From positions 1-13,163 of the forward strand of contig JBLIIJ010000099.1 of NCBI GenBank assembly GCA_047635055.1: 13,163 nucleotides of DNA, written 5' to 3'. The position numbers were made by a program, and so were the translations under genes. Below are positions 7,494 to 13,163 of this stretch, one piece after another; within the stretch, counting starts at the first letter, position 1, and each line of letters begins with the position of its first letter. Source of the stretch: JAVJRN01 sp047635055 (GTDB taxonomy: Bacteria; Bacteroidota; Bacteroidia; Cytophagales; Cyclobacteriaceae). The notes under the pieces were generated by a model, which saw nothing but the letters and a program-made list of their open reading frames with translations, searched no databases and was not told the origin of the DNA.

Positions 7494-8354
7494 CTAAATT
7501 GGACGCATTTCTACGTTATCAATACCTATACCTTCAGCACCATAATCAGCGCCACCACCTCTAATGACTAGATAAACAATTCCTGCAGCGGTGAAGCTCA
7601 CGCTTCCGTCACCACCATTGCAGCTAATATTAACTAGCTTATCATTAAACTCAGCATCACCACATCCGCCCCAAGTACTTAAGCCCATGAGCATACCACC
7701 GTCGGAATAATCCGTGTTAGGCTGAGGCTCAGTCACTCCTGCATACACTTCGAACCATGAGTCTGTCGCTCCGCTACCAAAAACGTCCATGTTTATTTGA
7801 TACGCAACATCAGCTTCTACAGTAATCTCTTGGTATAGTCCAGCATGACCACCACCACCACCACTCCAAAGTGCTGTTCCATTGTCTAAGTTTATGTCCA
7901 TTCCCGGGCTTATTTCAAATATTGACCAACCTTCAGTACTTCCAAAATCTCCATTTTGAACCAAATTGGATTCATCCACAATATCAGATTCAATGGTGAT
8001 TAGCTGAACGGAATCTGCTGTCCCTCCATCAGTAAATATTTTGAAACGAACTTCATAAATTCCCTTCTTAAAATAGGTCTTGGTAGCTTCCAAGCCTTCG
8101 GCAGATGATCCATCTCCAAAGGACCAATGTGTATACCAAGTCGAACGTGCCGGAACTCCCGTGAAGTTGATGGTATTTGGATCAGCGTCCTCCCTTGTAT
8201 AATTAAAAACCGCATCAGCGCTTTGGGGAGCGACGCTAACATTATTTTCATCATCATCATCTGAACACGATACGCAAACCTGCATGACAAGCGCAACGGT
8301 CAATAGTCTTATTATATATTTCATTTGCATCGTTATATTATTTTTTGTAGGCAT
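7494..8354 (-). CDS. PKD-like lipoprotein with CBM4-like domain, second surface glycan-binding protein
   Basis: This 286-residue protein (counted from the first ATG) has a lipoprotein signal with Cys30 followed by SDDDD, a surface-export type N-terminus. Met11, which begins MKYIIRLLTV, gives a more normal 19-residue signal and may be the true start; it would place the start at 8324. A PKD-like domain spans about 46-123, with HWSFGDG at 76-82. A CBM4/9-like domain follows from NGDFGSTEGWS (134-144) to the end. Cys231 and Cys245 are spaced as in the downstream paralogue, and GGADYGAEGIGIDN near the C-terminus matches it. The gene lies 11 bases after susD and 55 bases before its paralogue, so tandem duplication is likely. 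Sequence outside the shared motifs differs a good deal, so the two may bind different parts of the glucan. Confidence 0.8.
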   Translation of the reverse strand: MPTKNNITMQMKYIIRLLTVALVMQVCVSCSDDDDENNVSVAPQSADAVFNYTREDADPNTINFTGVPARSTWYTHWSFGDGSSAEGLEATKTYFKKGIYEVRFKIFTDGGTADSVQLITIESDIVDESNLVQNGDFGSTEGWSIFEISPGMDINLDNGTALWSGGGGGHAGLYQEITVEADVAYQINMDVFGSGATDSWFEVYAGVTEPQPNTDYSDGGMLMGLSTWGGCGDAEFNDKLVNISCNGGDGSVSFTAAGIVYLVIRGGGADYGAEGIGIDNVEMRPI

Positions 8355-8365
8355 CTTTTTAAAAT

Positions 8366-10153
8366 TTAATAACCAGGATTTTCTAATAATTTTTGGTTGT
8401 TATTGATTCTATCTTGACCGATTGGCATATAATAATGCTGTGGACTAAAGCTCATTGGCAAAGTCTCTGCATCGAAAACTTCATAAGTAAAAGTCTCTTC
8501 TCCCGCAGGTGCTATATGTCTAAGCGATCGAATACCTTTCACCTGAATGCTTAAGGCTTCTTCGGCAATCCTCCATCTTCTTACATCCCAATAGCGCTGA
8601 TCTTCGAAAGCCATCTCTATCTTTCTCTCATTTCTAATCCTATTTCTGAATGCCGTACCTGAAAAACTTTCTAATCTTAGATTTTCGGTTAATCCTGCTC
8701 TGGTTCTGATCGGTTCTATATAATCTCGAGCAGCACCTTCCATTCCTAATTCAAAAGCAGCTTCAGCGGCATTTAAGTATATTTCTCCTAACCTGAACAG
8801 AATACAGTCTTGACCTGAGTAATACTGCTGCACCAATAATGGCGTTGGACCATCCGCTAGATATTTACGAACATAAGAACCGGTTTTGGTAGCATCAGGA
8901 TGTATTCCCATCCCATCTTTACCCACACCTGTATCAGGGTTTGTATCTATATCTCCGTTTCTTTCCGTTCCATACCACGTCTCGATTCTCGATCCTTGAA
9001 ACATGTCATTGTCGGTAAGAAGTGTGCCTTTTAGTCGAGGATCTCTGTTATTATACGGTTGTAAAGGATCATACCCAGAACCCGGCTCAGTAGGTAGTAA
9101 GCCTGTGCTTAACATTTCGTAGCTGTCAACAAGTTGCTTTGAAGGAGACATACTAGAACCCCAGTCAACTCGATAGCTATAAGGCGTATTTCTTAAATCA
9201 TAAGAATGACCTTTTTCAAATGGTAACCATATTTTAACGAAAATGGACTCATCCTCTGTTTCATCAATAAAAAGGCGATAGTAATTATCCGATTTATTCG
9301 GGTATTGGTCAAACAACGTATAGCCACCTTCATTGAGTACTTTCACAGAAGCGTCTAAGGATATTTGATAATATTTGTCCATTTCGGATGTGGGTACACC
9401 TACAAGACCTTCCAACTCGAGGGTCCCATATTTCGCAATACTTGCAGCATATAAAGCCGCCCGTGATTCTAATGATTTGGCCGCCCATCTTGGTACTCTT
9501 CCTTTTTCACCAGTCCATCTTTCTGGCAATAGGTCAAATGCCTTTTGAGCATCCGCTAAAACCTGATCATAAACTTCCTGCTCCGTGTTGCGTGTAGGAA
9601 AGTATTCGTCTTCTGGTGTTGTACTAGGATCTTGTGCATCTAATATAATTGGTACTCCCCCATAACGTTTTGCCATAGCAAAATAGCTGTATGAACGCAT
9701 GAAATATAATTCTCCAAGACGGTTGTTCTTTTCTTGCTCGGAAAGTACCTCTATTCCAAGTGCTTCTAAGTTTTCAATAGAATAGTTCATCTTCCAGATA
9801 TTAAAATATCCCCACCAGTCTAGCGGCCAAGTGTTATTGGCTGTTCCCCAAATACCAGGTCGGAAGGTATTGTTTGCAGGTGTCCATGAATAAGTACTCA
9901 TGGCTAAGTCTGATAAGGCATCTCTGTGAGCACCGAAACCTGCACCACCACCAAAGTCTTTCAAATAATCCCAAGGCATATTATCATATATCTTAAAGAT
10001 ATAAGTGTCCATTAAATCTTTGTCACTCCACACATCATTTTCCGTAACGCGATCTAAAGGTGGCTCGTTTAAGAAGTCATCATCACACCCTACTATTAGG
10101 AACAAGGTGAACAAGATGTATACCGTATATTTATTCTTCATTTCTACTAACAT
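8366..10153 (-). CDS. SusD/RagB-family outer-membrane glycan-binding lipoprotein
   Basis: This 595-residue protein has a lipoprotein signal ending in LIVGC (Cys23), then DDDFLNEPPLDRVTEND, the standard start of mature SusD proteins. The acidic residues fit surface display. The tetratricopeptide-like N-terminal part includes YFMRSYSYFAMAKRYGGVPI. The C-terminal RagB/SusD signature is clear near 509-527 (ERKIEMAFEDQRYWDVRRW). SusD proteins form the lid over the SusC barrel and hold oligosaccharides for import. The first ATG overlaps the SusC stop by one base (TAATG), which suggests translational coupling; Met5 (MKNKYTVYILF), 11 bases after the SusC stop, is the more usual signal-peptide start. 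Sugar specificity cannot be read from the sequence but should match the SusC partner and the glucanases downstream. Confidence 0.95.
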   Translation of the reverse strand: MLVEMKNKYTVYILFTLFLIVGCDDDFLNEPPLDRVTENDVWSDKDLMDTYIFKIYDNMPWDYLKDFGGGAGFGAHRDALSDLAMSTYSWTPANNTFRPGIWGTANNTWPLDWWGYFNIWKMNYSIENLEALGIEVLSEQEKNNRLGELYFMRSYSYFAMAKRYGGVPIILDAQDPSTTPEDEYFPTRNTEQEVYDQVLADAQKAFDLLPERWTGEKGRVPRWAAKSLESRAALYAASIAKYGTLELEGLVGVPTSEMDKYYQISLDASVKVLNEGGYTLFDQYPNKSDNYYRLFIDETEDESIFVKIWLPFEKGHSYDLRNTPYSYRVDWGSSMSPSKQLVDSYEMLSTGLLPTEPGSGYDPLQPYNNRDPRLKGTLLTDNDMFQGSRIETWYGTERNGDIDTNPDTGVGKDGMGIHPDATKTGSYVRKYLADGPTPLLVQQYYSGQDCILFRLGEIYLNAAEAAFELGMEGAARDYIEPIRTRAGLTENLRLESFSGTAFRNRIRNERKIEMAFEDQRYWDVRRWRIAEEALSIQVKGIRSLRHIAPAGEETFTYEVFDAETLPMSFSPQHYYMPIGQDRINNNQKLLENPGY

Positions 10154-13100
10154 TATATTGAAATATTAAGTCCGAAAGTCAATGATTTTGTTTGGGGGTA
10201 ATACCAACCGGTACCAGATTGCATTTGGGGATCAAAATCTTCATCATACGTTTTTAGGACGAATAGATTATAACCTGTAACAAAAAAGGTGATTTCGTCA
10301 AATTTGGACAATACCCTTAGCGATTTGGGAACAGTGTAACCAAGTCTGATGTTTTTAACCCTTAGATGCTTGCCATCTCGCATCCAGAAGTCTGAATACC
10401 TATAATTATTATCATTGAATCCCCCATCTGTAACCCTTGGATATGCTGCATCCGTATTTTCTGGAGTCCAATAATCAAGTTGATATTTGTAGCCATTGAA
10501 GCCATTACGTAATGGACTTTGTGCTTCCCCATCGATGTATATATCATAGCCAGATGCCCCTGTTAACAATACAGAGAGACTAAAACTTTTATAATCTGCA
10601 CTTAGGTTTAAGGAGTAGTTATGTGCTGGGTTATCCCCCTTACCGAACACCTTCTGATCGCTGACATCAATAATGTTGTCTCCATTCAGGTCTACATATT
10701 TCACGTCACCAAGCTGGATAGTGCTATTATTACTATTGTCCTGAATGGCACCTTGACTGATTTCTTCTTCAGACTGGAAGAGCCCATCAGAAATATAGCC
10801 TCTTCTTAAGTTGGTATAGCCTCCAGTAACAGTCAGGTTGTTTCTCATGAAATCATCTTCAAAAAGAGCTTCGTCTATAAACTCTGCCTTTTCTCTGGCT
10901 CTTGAAAAATTCAAGGCACCACTTAGTGTAAGATCCTTATTGATCTGCTTTGAATAGGCTGCTGCGATTTCAAAGCCTTCATTAGAATAGCTATGCAAAT
11001 TTTGTGCAGCTAAGCCCACGCCCAAAGTACTTGGAACACTAGCAGAAGCGAAAGCCAAAACATCTTGTCTATCTCGATAAAAATAATCTGCTGATAATGT
11101 TAGATTATTGTTTAGAAAAGCAGCGTCAATACCAACATTGTAGGTTGTGATGGTTTCCCAAGTTAAATCTTCATTGGCAAGCGCAGTATTATCAATGGTT
11201 GGAATAGCTGTCTCGTTTATGGCAAAGAATAAGTTGTAGTTAAATCCTGCCAACCATTGGTAAGCTGCAGTATTGTCATTGCCCGCGGTACCTACTGAAC
11301 CTCTTAATTTTAAACTATTTACAACATTTTTAAGTGGTGCAAAAAACGCCTCTTCAGATACTCTCCAACCTGCGGAAACCGATGGGAAAAATCCCCATTC
11401 ATTGCCTGGCGCGAATTTTGAGGATCCATCTAATCGAAAGGAAGATTCAATGAAATACTTTGTTTTGAAATCATAAGCAAATCGACCGACAAGACCTAAG
11501 CGACTTTCTCTAAACTCTCCACCATTAGCATCTTTGTTTTCATTAGATCCTGCAAAAAGTTGATCAATCAAATTCGATTGAAAATCCTGACGCCTTCCTA
11601 AAAAATTCTGACCATCTCTCCTCTGTAATTCCCCGAGTAATAACCCTGAAACGCTATGGTCACCAAAATAATTTTCATAATTCACAGATTCCTGTAATAC
11701 ATAATGATTGTCAAAACCTAAAGATTGAGTTAAAACTGTCTCACTAAAAGATCCTTCAGGGCTTGCAGTAAATGGTGTATAATTTCCTGTGTTTCTATTT
11801 AATGAATAAAGCTCGTAGCTTTTACCCCATTCTTTCGAATAATTAGTATTGTAGATCATTGAAGCATAAGATTTTAAGGTCAAGCCTTCCACTTGCGGAA
11901 CAGCCCATTTAAGTGAAAGTTTTGCATCAATGTTGTTGTTTGTCGATCTGTAATACCCGGCATTGAAGTCCCTCATTCCTTCTAATACATGATTAGGGCT
12001 AAAACTTGGTCGTGCCGGAGTTCCATCAGGATAATAAGCAAGATTTGTAGGTAAAGATCTACTTAACTCTCTAAAAATATCATAAGCAGAATATCCTGGC
12101 GCTTCATTTTGTTGTCGACGACCGGCAAGGTTAAGTTGTAGGCTAAGGTTGTCGGTAATATTTGCTTCAATGTTTGATCTTAAGTTAAACTGCTGATAAC
12201 TGAGTACATCAGCAGTATAATTGGAACCCTGATTGACATAACCTGCAGAAACAAAATAATTAATCTTTTCATTGCCCCCTGTTAGGTTAAGATTATGGCG
12301 TTGTTGAAATCCCCAATCTTTTAATACTAGATTCTGCCAATCTTCATTTGGATAATTTATAGGATCAGCTCCTGACGCATAAAGTGCCAATTGTTCCTCA
12401 GAATAAAATGGAACCTGACCAGCGTTCCTCAAACCTTCATTTAATACATTTCCATATTGCGCAGAATTTAAAAATTCTGGATAATCTGTAAAGGCTGTAT
12501 AAGTATATTGATTGCTGTAGGAAAGTTTCGGCTTACCTGCTGTTCCTCTTCTTGTTTGTATTACAATAACACCATTTCCTCCTTGAACACCATAAACTGC
12601 CGCTGCTGCAGCATCTTTTAATACGGTCACACTTTTTATTTCGTTGGGGTCAAGTTGATCCAAGTTTCCAGGCGATCCATCAATGATGACTAAAGCATTT
12701 CCAAAATTTCTTACTTGAAAAGAAGAAGCACTAAAACCAGGCTCACCACTCGACTGCCTTACAAATAAACCTGCGGCTAGCCCTTCTAATGCATTACTCA
12801 CAGTTGACACAGGCATTTTCTTTAGTGTGCGCTCATCTAAAACAGAAACTGCCGATGTGATTTTGACTTTTGACTTTGTGCCATATCCAATAACGATTAC
12901 TTCGTCCAACTCACTTACATTTAGCTGAAGCGAAAGGTCAATACGGCTTTTGGATCCTACCAAAACTGATTCGGATATAAAACCAATGGAGGAGAAAATG
13001 AGGGTGTCGCCAGGACTAGACACTGATAAATTAAAGTTACCATCTATGTCGGTGACTGTTCCGTTCGTCGTTCCGGCAATCTTGATAAGCACTCCGGGCA

Positions 13101-13163
13101 ACCCTGTATCATCTTCACTTGACTTCACTTGGCCCTTGATCATCGATTGACTGAAGGTCGTAT
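10153..13163 (-). CDS. SusC/RagA-family TonB-dependent outer-membrane transporter (5' end outside window)
   Basis: The frame stays open to the right edge. Before the in-frame ATG at 13143 the codons read TTFSQS, the usual end of a SusC signal peptide, so that ATG is internal and the true start lies beyond 13163. Counting from it: a carboxypeptidase-regulatory-like domain (about 1-75, GQV...LPGVLI..GT..GTVTD.DG), a TonB-box-like DEVIVIGYGT (80-89), a plug domain with VIIDGSPGNL, LDPNEIKSVTVLKDAAAAAVYG and GGNGVIVIQTRRG (to about 200), then a 22-stranded barrel. No STN signalling domain lies between the signal peptide and the first domain, so sigma/anti-sigma control through this transporter is unlikely. 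It imports oligosaccharides with the SusD protein, powered by TonB. The C-terminus ends in GLNISI instead of the usual final Phe. It is the first visible gene of the operon. Confidence 0.95.
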   Translation of the reverse strand, partial: TTFSQSMIKGQVKSSEDDTGLPGVLIKIAGTTNGTVTDIDGNFNLSVSSPGDTLIFSSIGFISESVLVGSKSRIDLSLQLNVSELDEVIVIGYGTKSKVKITSAVSVLDERTLKKMPVSTVSNALEGLAAGLFVRQSSGEPGFSASSFQVRNFGNALVIIDGSPGNLDQLDPNEIKSVTVLKDAAAAAVYGVQGGNGVIVIQTRRGTAGKPKLSYSNQYTYTAFTDYPEFLNSAQYGNVLNEGLRNAGQVPFYSEEQLALYASGADPINYPNEDWQNLVLKDWGFQQRHNLNLTGGNEKINYFVSAGYVNQGSNYTADVLSYQQFNLRSNIEANITDNLSLQLNLAGRRQQNEAPGYSAYDIFRELSRSLPTNLAYYPDGTPARPSFSPNHVLEGMRDFNAGYYRSTNNNIDAKLSLKWAVPQVEGLTLKSYASMIYNTNYSKEWGKSYELYSLNRNTGNYTPFTASPEGSFSETVLTQSLGFDNHYVLQESVNYENYFGDHSVSGLLLGELQRRDGQNFLGRRQDFQSNLIDQLFAGSNENKDANGGEFRESRLGLVGRFAYDFKTKYFIESSFRLDGSSKFAPGNEWGFFPSVSAGWRVSEEAFFAPLKNVVNSLKLRGSVGTAGNDNTAAYQWLAGFNYNLFFAINETAIPTIDNTALANEDLTWETITTYNVGIDAAFLNNNLTLSADYFYRDRQDVLAFASASVPSTLGVGLAAQNLHSYSNEGFEIAAAYSKQINKDLTLSGALNFSRAREKAEFIDEALFEDDFMRNNLTVTGGYTNLRRGYISDGLFQSEEEISQGAIQDNSNNSTIQLGDVKYVDLNGDNIIDVSDQKVFGKGDNPAHNYSLNLSADYKSFSLSVLLTGASGYDIYIDGEAQSPLRNGFNGYKYQLDYWTPENTDAAYPRVTDGGFNDNNYRYSDFWMRDGKHLRVKNIRLGYTVPKSLRVLSKFDEITFFVTGYNLFVLKTYDEDFDPQMQSGTGWYYPQTKSLTFGLNISI

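Noticed and set aside
13141..13143. ATG at 13143 as the SusC start
   Set aside because: The frame is open further upstream and reads TTFSQS, a signal-peptide end; starting at this ATG would remove the signal peptide that an outer-membrane transporter needs.

Overview
The window is most of one polysaccharide utilization locus (PUL) from a member of the Bacteroidota. A SusC/SusD pair, a type IX secretion sorting domain, Asp-rich lipoprotein N-termini and weak, A-rich ribosome sites all point there. The low to moderate GC content and the enzyme set suit a marine flavobacterium or cytophagian, but the genus cannot be read from the sequence.

All recognised genes lie on the minus strand, so transcription runs from right to left. 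The order is: SusC-type TonB-dependent transporter (its start lies beyond base 13163), SusD-type lipoprotein (1-base overlap), two related PKD lipoproteins that are probably surface glycan-binding proteins, a 441-base leader without a gene, then GH5 (CBM6, Ig-like domain, CBM6, T9SS tail), GH16 and GH30. The gaps of 8 to 55 bases inside each half suggest one operon, or two transcription units split by the leader at 6110-6550.

The three hydrolase families fit a mixed-linkage beta-glucan such as laminarin: GH30 for beta-1,6 branches, GH16 for internal beta-1,3 bonds, and GH5 as a secreted beta-glucanase with two carbohydrate-binding modules. In the likely model, GH5 is secreted by T9SS, the SusD and PKD lipoproteins hold glucan at the surface, SusC imports oligosaccharides, and GH16 and GH30 complete the breakdown. 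The substrate is inferred from families and is not proven. No regulator, GH3 or GH17 lies in the window.

Left of the PUL (85-1032) there is no intact gene. Directly after GH30 is what looks like the frameshifted C-terminal remnant of a membrane protein (749-1032). A weak hairpin with a T-run at 211-243 may end transcription. At the left edge, bases 84 to 1 encode the first 28 residues of an MBOAT-type acyltransferase, which marks the border of the PUL.
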